DNA of 64,000 nt, from assembly GCF_932526225.1 (NCBI RefSeq), contig NC_064040.1, positions 2,951,894 to 3,015,893 on the forward strand, read 5' to 3'. A program made the translations under genes and the position numbers. Shown piece after piece: positions 1-12,600 of this stretch (positions are counted from its first letter, which is position 1; every line of letters starts with the position of its first letter). This DNA is from Nematostella vectensis. Its lineage: Eukaryota; Cnidaria; Anthozoa; Actiniaria; Edwardsiidae. The notes beneath the pieces were generated by a model. That model was not told the DNA's origin. It searched no databases and saw nothing but the letters and a program-made list of their open reading frames with translations.

Positions 1-162
1 AGGGGGCACTCATGGAGGGGGCTGTACATTGGAGGGGGCACTCATGGAGGGGGCAGTACATTGGAGGGGGCACTCATGGAGGGGGCAGTACATCGGAGGG
101 GGCACTCATGGAGGGGGCAGTACATCGGAGGGGCACTCATGGAGGGGGCAGTACATCGGAGG
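1..162. repeat. 32-bp G-rich minisatellite
   Basis: About five head-to-tail copies of a 32-bp unit with two GGGGG runs around CACTCATGGA. The array begins at or before the window edge and ends in an A-rich stretch near 165. The short open frames across it only reflect the repeat. Confidence 0.9.
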
Positions 163-2155
163 GGAAAAAAACAAAACTGACGGTACTACCCGCAACAACA
201 TTCTATCATATAGAGAACCAGTTTTGTTATGGTTCTGGGGCGATCTATACCCCTTACACCTGTAGTCTTGTACTTGCGAGAGAGGATTACTCACACTTGT
301 AAGAGGCTACACATAGGTTACCTGCACATTTTCAAAAAAACTAAGAATAACGTACTGTCTGCCTCATCATCAAAGTCTATCAAGTTTAGACAAGGCACTT
401 GTCATATTTATCCTCTTAGCCAAGCCACTAATTCGGGGGAGGAGCTTATTAAAGCAATTACAATAGTGCCGGAGCTTCTTCAAGCACATTCGTTTGACCC
501 AATATAGGCTAAAAATCAATATAATGAGGGAAATACTGCCGAGAATAACAATATTGCTCCAAATGTAATGTTTTCCTGAAGATAATTTAAAGCAAGTGTA
601 GTCAAATCAAGTATACGCCATTTCTCATCCATAGCTACAAGTAGCCAAAGCAATTTGTCTCTATTGATATCGTAAACAAAGTACAAAAAAAAAATAAAAA
701 AAATAACTTGACTAAAGGGAAAATGTTGTACAGTCTTTTATCTATGTGTCTCTGATAGTTTTAAATTGTATCTAGTGTTTTTGAAATGGTGTCTTGTTAC
801 GTTTGAAATTGAGATTCTTAAAAAAATATGAGATATGCTGTAATGGCCTGATTTGAAGCAATTGTTTTCAAATTTCCTTTCTTTTTTTCTCCATCAATGA
901 AATAGACATGACTTGATTCCCAGTAAAGCTTGATCAAATTTCAAGAGAAATAGCTTTATATACCAACATACCCCTGTGAATTTTTGCCAATTGTCTTTGA
1001 CATAATGGAGCCTGCCCCTCTTGTTAGAGTAACACAAGTAACAGACGACTAAGCAAACCTCTAGGCTTCCTCCCCCTCCCCTGCAATAGATGCCAGTGAA
1101 AAAGAAAGGGTAATAATAAGCTCCCTAGAAAATATCTCAATGTTCTAGGATCTCTGGCAGCTACAATTTTTTGTCACTCAAGGAAAATACCAAATGCAGG
1201 AAAGCATCTATTTCCATTATCTGATTGAAAATAATGGCGCAGCATGCAAGATCGAAATTGGTAAATAACTGTTTTAAAATATCTTCAATTAATTTGCCTT
1301 CCAATTTAAGATGACAAAGGTGCATACAATAAGGTATAAAAAATCACTTGAAAAATTAAAAAGTTGGAGTTTTACCATTGCCTGTCTGAAATTCTGATTT
1401 CCTCAAAAGTCATTTGGATCTATTTAATCCATTCCAATCTGTTCATCCATAAGTGGGCATCTGAGTGAGGACTGCAATGCTCATCGCTACAGTTGTGTTC
1501 TTCTCAGTTGTGTTTCAAAAGAGTATAAATGAGGTGTGTCTATAATACAGTATATGATACCTCTGTAATCCTCTGTATGTATGTCTTGTCAGCCATTCTT
1601 TCTCCTGTCTCGTTTGATTATAAGTATTTGAAGTGACTGAAAATTATATATTCTTTACAGTCAGCTTGTGAAGTATTCAGCAACATGTCTAACATACCCT
1701 GGAAGATATGCATACGTAGTATATAGGGACATTGCGAGTATCGACGCAACAGTGACATCTGTTGGCATTCAGTTAAGGGTGGTATCATATCATCATCACC
1801 ACTTTCATGTTATATGTTTACGCGTAAAAGCTTAAAGTAATTCACATGATAAATAGCTAGCCTTAGACATAGATTATTACTTCAAAGGAGTTTTGAAGTT
1901 CTATCAACTTACAGCTTTATTGCTGTACAAGTGCATAATTAAGAAATACTTTTGATGTATAAGTAAGTACTGTATGAACACTATAAGAACTCTGAATATT
2001 CAACCATGATCGCACACTCAGCCCAAAACAATCACAACGAATTTCAAAAAAGGATACTAAAAATGTTTCTCTCCCATGGCTCAAGCATGTAGATGCCAGT
2101 TGTTAGCTGGTATTGATAAATCTTAAGGTCGACCCACTTCTTTGCTTTTCCAAAC
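163..2155. other. AT-rich intergenic stretch, no gene seen
   Basis: I see no convincing coding exon, RNA gene or mobile element on either strand. Composition is AT-rich with short homopolymer runs. The distal promoter of the downstream ATG14 gene may lie in the last few hundred bases. Confidence 0.5.
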
Positions 2156-2250
2156 ATGGCGGCTTCCTTTCCTTCGAATGCTACCGAGCAACTTCCGGTA
2201 CAACCTAAGTTCCCGTATAATGAGCCAACATACAATTTTTCCGGTCAGCG
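2151..2250 (+). promoter_or_regulatory. YY1-like ATGGCGGC site and candidate 5' leader exon/uORF of ATG14
   Basis: AAACATGGCGGCTTCC (2153-2168) matches the YY1-type element often found just downstream of metazoan transcription starts. Its ATG (2156) opens a 31-codon frame that runs into a good donor at 2251 (CG|GTGAGC). A usable acceptor lies near 2372 (TTTTTGTCTTAG). Splicing there would give a short upstream ORF that stops before the ATG14 start at 2482. The alternative is an N-terminal exon of another transcript. No protein family was recognised. Confidence 0.35.
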
Positions 2251-2481
2251 GTGAGCTAACAGGGAATTATGCTGAATTTCCTCGGAAGGTTTTTAAAATA
2301 TATGTGCCGTTTTTTTTAGTATACATTAAAAATATATAAGAAATCGAAAAAAAATACAGTGTTTTTGTCTTAGTGATGAAAACATTAAAGCTGAGTTCCC
2401 CGCGCAGTTCCCGTGAATTTGCGCCCCAGTCACTTGACTCAGCGGCCACCCGCACAAACAAAATGTAAACGAAATAAAAAG

Positions 2482-5400
2482 ATGGCAGATTTCTTCTCTG
2501 ACGAGAGCGAAATCTCACCCTCGTCTTCGCTATCAGCCACATCAGAGACGATGACATGCCCATTATGCCTCCGTAGGAGTAAATACCTCACTTGCTGCTC
2601 TTGTCTGAGGTCAGGGAGCGTCACACACACAGGGAAAAGGCCGGAAAGGTAAGGATTGAGGACGCTTAGTGTTTTCTGATGACGGTCGAATTTTATTTTG
2701 ATGATTATTATTTTCATCTACTTTCTTTAGTTATTGTGAAAAGGTTAAAAGACTAGCTGACTTGAAACACGTAAAGGAAGCCTTTCAAAAAAGGTACGAA
2801 TCATGGCCTTCTATTCGATATCTCGAAGACAAGAATTTTGAATGCTGTGGTCATAAACCAATATCTTTTCATTATCAAGCTTATCAATGTTTGGGCTACC
2901 CTTTGTTTTGCTACTGCATTTTTACTGTGCTTCTGCAGAAATCGAAAACTGTTTTATTTACAAATTTTTAGAGTGACAGAAGAAATAGCCAATAGGCAAG
3001 CAGTACAGCAGTTGGTAAGGACGTTTAAATGTTGAATAGTACAGTACATGCTTTTACAAAAGCATACCGTAATTCATATTTTTTATCCTTTATTTAGCAG
3101 CCGTGTTTCTCTTTTAGTGCTGCAAAAATCTTTTCCCAAGATAGTTGAACAGAATAAATTCCTAACATTCTTTTTGTAGAATTAAGCCCACCATTTTGAA
3201 AGTTCTAAAGTAGTATTTGTTATCCGAGGGCAATATATCATCTTTCTATGTATCTACCCTAATCCCCCATACTGTACCTATGTTGCCTACACTCCTAATT
3301 CCAAATTTCATATTATCAACAACTAATATAAAGATGTAACATCAAATCTTGTTACAAAATTATATTGTATGTACATATATTTGCAAAATCTTTGTTTTTT
3401 GGGGGACTCTTTTTTGCATACGTATGATCTACAGTAATGATAATGATATCCTTTCTTTCTTGTCAGAATGATGCTGTCATCTTAAAAAGAGAAAAGATTT
3501 CATGTATACAGAGTGTTATAAGGCTAATTCAACAACACACTTCCCAAGGTTAGCTGGTGCCAAGCCATATTTTGTAACCATAATTGATATTCTGATGCAT
3601 CATGTGGGATCCAGATCAGCTGGTAAAAATTAGGGGTAACGCCTCCCCCTGAAATGAGTCCTGTTGCGACTATAATCGGAATAAGGAAATATGTGCAATC
3701 AAAGTATTTTCTCCACATCTATGATAAACACTGAGACATGGGGGATGTTCCCCACCATTGTTTTTTTTTTTCTAAAATTGTAAGAAAACATCCATTTGGG
3801 ATGTGGCTGTGCCCATTGTTTAGTTTACCTTGGATAGTATTGAACAGGGTGGGAATGAAAATTGATGCAGACATGATTATTTTACTAAATACTAATATGG
3901 TGATTAGTTTGTTATTGTTGGTTGTTGATGATGATAGTCGACTTGGGGATCAGATGATCACTTTAATCTTTTGTTCCTTCCTATTCAGATCAACAATCTT
4001 TAGATTCTATTAGGAAATCAAATGCTGTCAAGAAAGTTAAATTAAAAAGCAATGCAGATGAGATCAAGACACTCTTGGAAGTGAAGAAAAAACACTTGGT
4101 TAGTATAAGATAGTGTATAACCTGAAAACATGCTTTGTGACAATGCCTATTACTCATGTACAACTGTATGATATATCTATTAGGCAACATTATCTAAAAG
4201 GATGAGAGACCTGAAAAGTCTACAGAATGAGCTTGGCCAAGTTCGACAGAGAAGTATGGCCCTTGTTCAGAAGTACCTTTTCCCAATACAGGCGATACCA
4301 GTTTATCCAGTTATGGGCACACCACCGCCACCACAACACACACCGGAATCATTGGATTTGTCAAGAGGTACACTGTATACTTATGTCATTCTTGACTACA
4401 AATGTTGTTAAGATCCAAAATATCCTAAGTGGAAAAAGTGGAAAAGAATAGCAAATTATGAAGATGAAATGTTACTTACAGTCACAAACTGGTATCGAAA
4501 GCCATAGTGTGTCTTCGTTATGTGCCATTGTTTTGTGTAAAGCGTTGGTTACTGTCCATCTGGCCAAGAGGCTCACTGGTTGATTGCCATGTGTTGAGTG
4601 AATCTCTGACAGTTCACCCTGAATTACCATCTCTTTTGATATATACCTGGCATAGCAAACATTACAGTACATATAGAGTCAGCTTCCCAATTTGAAATGA
4701 GTTACTTTACAAATGTGCCATTAAACAGGGCCATAGCAGGGGTTGGGGTTCTGTTAAAAGAAAACAAAGTTTCTCAAGCCCGGATGAATTGGATCTTGTT
4801 TCAGAGCTAAGTTTTGAAGATCAAGCTGATGCAAGTGTTGAATCTGCCCTTGCTGAAGCTACCCAGACATCATATGTCCAAGGCAAATGGGTCAATGAGA
4901 CAGCAACTCTAGAGCTTAGTATCATTGATAGCAGTCTGCCTTGGAGTGGTGACTACTCAGCGTATAGGCACTGGGGTATGTCCTTGTATTTTATACTTCC
5001 ATGCTCAATATAAGTACCTGCTTGTTTATCTGAGGAAGCTTTAATTGCTGTAGGGAAAGCTGGCGAAAAACCTCGCATATAAACGTATAATGTTTTCAAA
5101 AATGAGGAAGGAACACCAATAACCGTGCTCTAAGTAGTGTGGGTAAGACAATTATACTTGAGCCCTTGTGTGATACCAGATGGAGTGCAGGTGACTTCTA
5201 CAAAGTGAAGGAGTCTTTGCTATAGCCACTTCAGACGCTAGAGGGTTGGTACAGAAGGCATGCGCACCCCCCCCCCCCCCCTCTCCTTGGCTTCCAGAAA
5301 ACACTTCTTGAATAAGTTCGACCTTAAACATTTTGCATGTGATACGGTATTGACTGTGCTATCCCCTATCATATTCCTAGCCCCTAGTCTTTCTAGCCAA

Positions 5401-7679
5401 AACATAACACAGTATTTTACTTCTTCAAAGAAAAATAGCTCTTTGAGTATAAGCCCATGAAAGGAGGAACATGTCTGACAATTGTATTAATTGTTAATTA
5501 TTTCTTTTAGTGAAAGCCCATAAGAACGGATCAAAAGGCCCAGGTACGGGCGTTGATGACGTATGGTCCAGATCATACCTGCTAACAGGAATTAAGGCAG
5601 AAGGATTAAGACGGTCTACTTAGCTCAATAAGCAACTTGCACTAAGAAATCACTTTTTGGGTGTCAAATTCAAGCTAGAGTGAACAGATATGGCTGCGTC
5701 CGTCACGACAGCTAACGACGAAAAATAAAATTTCTCAATAAAGGCCTGAATATAAGTTGCTTTTTTGTAAAAGCCGGAGCGCGCACGGGTTTGCCACCCT
5801 GTTTTCTTAGTGCAATTCACCTATTTAGATAATATGAGTCATTTCGCTAATATTCTCTGTCAATTTTGCCACAACAATTAACATTTTCTATGGTGTTCAG
5901 CTATGACACCCAACGTCTGTCCTCTGTCAATGTTGTTGATATTGTCTTATTATCAGTGATGCTTGAAGAGCCATTATATTCTCTCGCCATCGTAATCTAT
6001 AAGTGTTACAATCACAACCAATATACGTAATCTCTGCATTTTCTATCGTGTAGATGATGATGTTGGACTGCGCAACCCTGCGTATACTATCAGCTCAGCA
6101 CTGACGCATGCCGCTCAGCTACTGGAGCTGCTTGCCTCTCTCTTGGATGTCAACCTACCCAGTAAACTAAGCTACAGGTAAGAGCCCTGGGCCGTGGTGT
6201 CTGTTTAGTGTCTCGACGATAATACTTAGACCCTTAGATTCTCCGCATATTTCCCAGAAAAGGGAAAAAATAGACCGCACTGCTGGGGGAGCAAGCAGCT
6301 TGGCCACATTTCCTTTCTCTTGTGGTCAGTTGAGCAGGGAGTGACGACAATACCGGTAGATTTTGACGCTGTTTCATTGAATGCCTTAAAAGTGTCCAAA
6401 GCTAATCATTACCCAACTAAAAAAAGAAATATCAAGTTCAGTTTCGAATACATATCTAATGTTTAATATTTTTAGTGAATTTTGTCAAAACGAGATGGGT
6501 CGCAAGGAATTCCAGAGTGCATTGAGCAGATTGAACACAAACGTACTGCACCTCTGCTTCACTCAGGTAATGGCTGTAGACTATGACAACTAGGACTAAG
6601 ATACCATTGACACAGAAAACATTGACTACTCATGGCTAACCAATGACAGTCCATGTTTTCCAGTCCATGCTAGTTTATTTTTTTCTCAGTCCATGTTTTC
6701 TCTTTTTTTCTCCTTTTTTTTGTCCATGTTTTCCGGATCATGATAGTTGTTTTTCCCCAGTCCATGATTTAAGCCAAAGTTTTCCTTTCCATTTTTCTCG
6801 GTCATATTTTTTTCAGTCCAGTTTAGTCCATGTTTTACAAACATGGCATGAATGATACTGTACATTATGTCGCTGATTGGCTCATGTTAATGTCTAGCAC
6901 GTGGATCCCACGCTGCTCCATCCGCACCGGACATTGAATAACCTGTACGCACTTATCAACACGACGTGCACCGGAAGGTGAGTCATTACAATTCCACGCA
7001 CGCTACCGTGGCCACCTTGATAGTTTTGTGAAGTAGCCCGATTTTGAGAAACGTGCAACCTTATTGCTGTTGGCGTCGCTTAGACAACCGGTTTGACAAA
7101 AAAAAAAACACTGTTTCAGTGCACACCAAAACACGATGGTATTCCTCCTGTTATAAGGTCCATGTCCATCAAATAACTTTTAATGACGTTTAAATGTAGT
7201 CTCCTACGCAGCCGCTGTTATTGTTAGTGACGGCTACACAGGGGATTTGTAGTTTTATTAAAACTACTTTATCTTTATCCAGAGGGTATGACACATGAAT
7301 ATAACAAGGGCTTCTGTTCAAAGTTTGCTTTTGTTGACACAGAGGGGGCCCATTTGAGTACCACCCCGAACTCTTATCTACCGATAACGAGAGTGCCGAA
7401 GACCGTCCGAGTGACTTCGAATCCAGCTCCGAAGAAGACGGTGACAGTGACACGGAAGCCGATTGGGAAACGCTACCAAAGAACGTGGAGATTCCCGACA
7501 CTCCTCCCTTTGGGGGAACCAACACGTCATTTACAGAAAGCATAACGTCACGATCCATGACGTCACACTCTACATCATCTAGTGAGCATGAAACCGATGC
7601 TCGGCAGAATGAGACGAGTATGAGTTTAGTCAGTTCTGCAGTCTCCGCACTTTGGAACTGGAAAAATAACCGAGACTAA
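2482..7679 (+). CDS. ATG14: ATG14/Barkor, autophagy-specific subunit of the class III PI3-kinase complex
   Basis: ATG14 directs the Vps34-Beclin-1 complex to ER sites of autophagosome formation. Exons: 2482-2648, 2731-2793, 2972-3014, 3467-3548, 3989-4098, 4184-4367, about 4740-4975, 5511-5543, 6054-6177, 6476-6566, 6898-6977, 7343-7679, giving roughly 515-520 aa (human 492). The N-terminus has the paired cysteine motif CPLC...CCSC. Exons 2-6 form a charged, coiled-coil-like middle. Family-typical stretches follow: YVQGKWV, GDYSAY, NPAYTISSAL, a segment ending LDVNLPSKLSYSEFC, LHLCFTQHVD, GGPFEYHPEL, an acidic region with DWETLP, and a C-terminus with a Trp-containing helix as in the BATS membrane-sensing domain. 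Junction phases agree except exon 6 to 7, which needs a further small exon (see 4482-4491). The start is the first ATG of the conserved N-terminus. Confidence 0.93.
4482..4491 (+). other. ATG14: Possible 10-nt micro-exon of ATG14
   Basis: Exon 6 ends with one leftover base, but no acceptor near 4728-4779 leaves the downstream frame open from that phase. TCACAAACTG is flanked by an acceptor (TTACTTACAG) and a donor (GTATCG). Its length of 10 restores the frame if exon 7 starts at 4740 (or 4737). This is inferred from phase arithmetic alone. Confidence 0.35.
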
Positions 7680-9018
7680 AATAGTAACGCGATCTTGTGG
7701 TTGTTGTTTTTTACTTGTTGTGTATTTTTTTTTTTTTAAATACAGTATGCTATTATTAATTGTGGACATTGATGTAGGCCTTCTGTTCTTTTTTAGTTGT
7801 ATCCACTCTAGCTCACTTGTCTGTCGGCTGTCTTGGTACTCTCGAAACCTCCACTCTCCTTATACTTTTACTATTTACTATATTTTTTAAGAGTTCGTCG
7901 AATCAGATTTTGTTTGCAAACGAACTAAATTAGCTCTTCGAATGCGAATTTGCTCACACTGGAAGCGATTTTTGAATTCTGCCAACGACGCCGGTTATGA
8001 AAAACTGGATGTCCATTATTCGCGACGCGTGCCAGCTCAACATTGGCCCAGATTTTTTACCAAGTTCGTTCCTTACTGTTCCCCAGGAGTTATGTGAAAC
8101 GAGTGGAGCGTTAGAGGAAAATACCCCTGGGTTTCCGAGGAGGTCTGGGGATCACGATTGGAGGTTCCCTTTTCTTGGGGAGGGGGGTTGGACTCCTCGA
8201 ATTAAGAAAGGGATGCCAACCCAGTTAAGAAAGACGTTTATCAAAACTTTTTTTTTTATTGTGTCTGTCTGTTTGTAGTTACATAAAATAATACCAAGAC
8301 GTCAATAAATAAAAGCTATTTTTTTTCGGTCCAATAATAAATTAGTAGCATCTAAAAATAATCCGCAATGGCATTCTATTTAGGCCTTTTCAAAGAATAT
8401 GTCATCAAAATAATTTTTCTTGTCTTGTTCTATTTAAAAATATTCTTATTTATTTGAAATCTCAGTATTTATTGCAAAAAGAGTTATCCCTTCCCTCTAT
8501 CTACAGCAATTATAACTAGCGAAAAAGTCAAAACAACCTTTCAACATACGGCAAGTTTAGTCACGATTTCTTATTTTTCTAAACTATTCAAGAGCAGGGC
8601 ATTGTTAAAGGCATAGTAATAACGTGTTAACGAAGGCGTCGGGAAGAATCATGCACATGTTATTTGAAAACTGGCATGATAATGTGGGATCAATTGCTTA
8701 TTTCCTTCATTTTATGCCGATTATGGATTTCACAATATTTCTATGATTCCAAGTGGCATACAAAACATTAATGAAAGACGCATGGTGAAAGGTAATCAAT
8801 GAGTTTGATACATCACTAACTCCTTCGTGCTCTTTCATTTTGCATTTGACAGAGTAAATCCCTAGGTAAATGCAACAGGTGTTTTTGATTGTTCTATCAG
8901 GGGGCGGTTATGAGCCCAGGTACATGCCGTGTCAATGCATATTAAGGGGAATTCATTTCTTTAAAAGGGGGAGTATGGGTGAAAAAAAATAAGCCAGAAA
9001 TATCCTTGTAAATGTTCA
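7680..9018 (+). other. ATG14 3' UTR and downstream spacer
   Basis: No coding exon recognised. AATAAATAAAA at about 8304-8314 is a plausible ATG14 polyadenylation signal, some 620 nt past the stop. A 93-codon open frame at 7997-8278 resembles no family and is probably chance. The ATG14 and zinc-finger genes converge on this region. Confidence 0.45.
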
Positions 9019-9019
9019 T

Positions 9020-9125
9020 CGCATCACCTAGTCCAGACCTTGGACTCTCTTTGCGCACGACATTCTAAAACGCGAGCCAGAATGTCGAGCGCAAAGAGAG
9101 CCCCAGGTCTGGACTACGCATCACC
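9020..9125. mobile_element. Foldback MITE with 9-bp target-site duplication (Mutator-like?)
   Basis: Terminal inverted repeats at 9029-9066 and 9079-9116 match at 35 of 38 positions, begin TAGTCCAGACC and are separated by a 12-nt loop. The 9-bp sequence CGCATCACC directly flanks both ends (9020-9028 and 9117-9125), which is diagnostic of transposition. A 9-bp duplication with long TIRs suggests the Mutator superfamily. The element is 88 bp and non-coding. Confidence 0.8.
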
Positions 9126-9148
9126 AAAAGGAGGCCTAAAGTTTTTTT

Positions 9149-9420
9149 TTAAGGTGGTGTTACCTACAACAAAAACTTCGCAATACATTGTATCGTGGAA
9201 AGCTTTTGACCGTCGCGCAGCACACACCTTTCCGCGTATCATTTCATTCGACAACATGTTGCGTGTTTTTGAACCCGCTTCGAAAACATGCATCACAAGA
9301 TGACGAATATCTGGAAAGTTATTCCGTGTAACATTTGTTTGGCAACATGTCAGAATGGATACGATACAATGCATCGTGAAAAGTTTTGGTTGCATGTTAT
9401 CCCGTGTAACACCACCTTAA
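9149..9420. mobile_element. TTAA-flanked MITE (Kolobok- or piggyBac-type)
   Basis: TTAA stands at both ends (9149-9152, 9417-9420), followed inward by inverted GGTGGTGTTAC and GTAACACCACC. Inside are related subterminal palindromic segments around ACAATACATTGTATCGTGG and GATACAATGCATCGTG. TTAA duplication marks piggyBac and Kolobok transposons; the GG-starting TIR fits Kolobok better. No transposase frame is present. It lies 24 bp from the foldback element. Confidence 0.72.
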
Positions 9421-9423
9421 CTT

Positions 9424-9602
9424 TGCTATGGGGGCGAGGAGGGACCTGAGACCAATAAAGGATTGTTACTGGCTACAGCTTTGGTTATGTCTGTACGCCT
9501 CTTCGATTGTCCTGCTATGGGGGCGAGAAGGGACCTGAGATCCATAAAGGATTGTTACTGGCTACAGCTTTGGTTATGTCTGTACGCCTCTTCGATTGTC
9601 CT
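9424..9602. repeat. 89-bp tandem duplication at the 3' end of the zinc-finger gene
   Basis: Two copies with 89-bp spacing (GCTATGGGGGCGAG at 9425 and 9514) are nearly identical. The upstream copy (9514-9602) holds the last codons and stop of the zinc-finger gene (stop 9555-9557). The other copy lies in the 3' UTR. Confidence 0.85.
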
Positions 9603-12600
9603 GAACACCATACCGCACGTGTTGCACGTGTGCAGTTTCTCGTGTCGTAATCTATTCCCCAGTCTAACAAACGCGGCGTTACAAATGCTACAGCGCCACA
9701 GAGTCTGGAACCTCTTCCCCTTGGACTTCTGCGCGTTGGACTTATTGGCAGGCGCAGACGGCTCAGTGATGATAGGAGTCCCAGACGGCTCAGTGATGGT
9801 AGGAGCCACGGACGGCTCAGTGATGGCAGGATTCACAGACTGCTCAGTGATGGCAGGATTCACAGACGGCTCAGTAATGGTAGGAGCCACGGACGGCTCA
9901 GTGATGGCAGGATTCACAGACTGCTCAGTGATGGCAGGATTCACAGACTGCTCAGTAATCGTAGGAGCCACGGACGGTTCAGTGATGGCAGGATGAGCAG
10001 ATATCCTATGATTCAAAAGCAGTAGACACTTGGCGAATGACTCTCCGCAATCTGTGCACGTGTAAGGCATGCAATAGCGCGTTTTACGAAGGGTATGCTG
10101 GGTCAGGTCCTCCATGGAAGTGAAGGAACTCCCGCACATGTGGCACTGGTAATACGTGTCGTACAAATGCGCCTTCGATACGTGCCGTAAGAAGTTATTC
10201 CTGGAAGAATACACTGAAAAACACTTCATGCATCGGTAGTGCTTCTCGAGATATCGCATCTCAGCTTTACTAAAAACAGTCGTCCTATTCTGGTCTAGCG
10301 GTGCGCCCCTTTTGTCTTTTTGTTTGAAGGTCTTCGCATGCCATGCATTGTGCTTTGCGAGACTGGAGCTGTCTTTGAACGCTAATGAGCAGTGAGTGCA
10401 CTTGTGATCTGAAAATTCCATTTTGGAGGGTTTAGCGTTTGGTTTCTCCTCCACTTGAGAGTCCAAAGCAGCCGTGCTATTTTCATGACATTGAACGTCA
10501 CTCGCCTTCTTGTGCCATGCAAAGTGCCTCGCGAGACTTGATCCGCTGTTGAATGATTTTGAACACTGAGTACATTGATGATCGCCAGACGCGCTGCTGG
10601 ATGAACTAGCTGCTGGAGTCTTGTTTTGAGACACCCTATGTGCGTCATTTGCGATCGCAGTTTGGCTAGGTATTGCCTTTACATCTTGTGGGCTATTGAG
10701 TTTCAATCTCTTCCTATGCCATGTCGTGTGCTTCGCGAGACTTGAGTAGTCATGGAAAGATCTAGAGCAAAAAGTACACTGATGAGCAAGAGACTCCATC
10801 GTGGTAAGACTAGCCGTTACATCATCCTCTTCTTGTGGGTTGACAGATTTTCCCGTCATCTCATGCCGAGCTTTGTGCCTCGCAAGACTTGAGCTGTTGT
10901 CATAAATTTTAGAGCAATGACTACACTGATAAAAGGTAGACTCCAGTGGACTAGCTGTCTCAACTTCTTGTGGGACGTCAAGTTTATGCGCCTTCGCATG
11001 CCATGCCAAGTGCTTCGCGAGCCTGGAGCTGTTGGAAAATGCTTTATAGCAGTGAATGCACTTGTGAGGATAGGAACCAACTGTCGCCTTCTTTCCTTTA
11101 AGTTCCTGCTTGTGAGATGTCATTCTTAAGTGCCAGCCAATGTGTGTCGCAAGACTAGAGCTGTTGCTGAAAGATTTGGAGCACTGAGTGCACTGGTAAA
11201 CCGCAGACTCTGTCGTGGATGGACTAGCTCTCTCCTCTTCTGGTGGGCTGTCTAGTCTTCGCGTCTTCGTATGCCATGTCATGTGTTTCAAAAATCTTGA
11301 GCTGTTATTAAACTTTTTTGAGCAGCAAGTGCATTGATGGGCAAATGGCTCCGTCGTGGATGGACTACTTGTTGCCTTCACTTCCTGCGTCTCGTGCTTG
11401 TTGGGTGTTTTCCGTCCGTGCCACCCCAAGTGTCTGGAGAGACTCGCACTGTTGTCGAATGCTTTTGAACAGTTATTACACTGGTAAGCACTGGAGTCCA
11501 TCGTGGTTGGGACTGCTGTAGTTTTCTGTTCTTCCCGTGTCTCCTGCTTGCTTGGTGTCATTTTCTCATGGCACCTCATGTGCCTAGAAAGGTCTGGTTG
11601 AGTAAGGAAACTTCGGCTACACAACTGACACTTGTGTTTCTTAACCGCATCGCACTTCCCCAGGTCCATATGCTTCCTCAAGAAGAACTTATTGTGAAAC
11701 ACACGTTGACATCTGTAAGAAAACAAAAGGTAAGCACTGTAAGCGAAATCAGTGTAAATGAATGAGCATCGACTTTTAAAAGCTTTCGGCTATTCGACTG
11801 TAAATGTGCAAGAAACCATTTGAAAGCCTCGTAAATTCGGCAACTGAGTAGTTTCGCTGAGGTTTTAAGGATACCGTAGACCCAAGCGGTAATTACCCCG
11901 ATCGTCCCGGCAAAATCGCTTGCGCTCGCGTCGGATTTAAGCAAATGCCAACAAACTATATATCAATTTAAAGCTTGATGATTGTTCTTTCCTCCTAAGA
12001 TAATCATTTTTTAATACGCGCTAAATTTTTAGTGCTTTTGCCTGGTCCGAAGTGCGAAATCGACAACTTTTAAACATGCGAATTATTTATACACACCAAA
12101 AGCGCGTAACCTCCCGGGATCTGCTTTATATCTTTCGTCATGTACTGACGTCAAACAGCCTCGTTGATTAATAATCAAGGGTCAAACTAAGGAGTGGAAT
12201 AATTTTTCTTCTTTGGATACAACGCGCTAATTACATTCGTAGCAAAAAAAGCTGTTGACTATCCGCGGCACGGTGTGACAGAACAATATCTATACTCGAC
12301 GCTTGCCAATTTGCGCAGGAATCGGGCGGTTAGAAGTGTACCTTTAATTCACATATTTAGAGTAAGATGGGGTGAAATTTGATTGCGAGATTTCGGGGAT
12401 TGAAGTTGTGTAAGCATCATTAGAGGCGGCGTTACAGTAATGACAGACGAAGAGCAAATAGAGCCGCGTATGGCAACCAATCACATCGCACGCTCTACAC
12501 GCAGCGTGTAAACTCTTAGGCGCTCAAATGTCATAGCGCTAGTCGTGCAAGTGAAGGAAGATGCCTAGACCGAAGCGAGCTTGCACGTAGAAAAGAAGAG

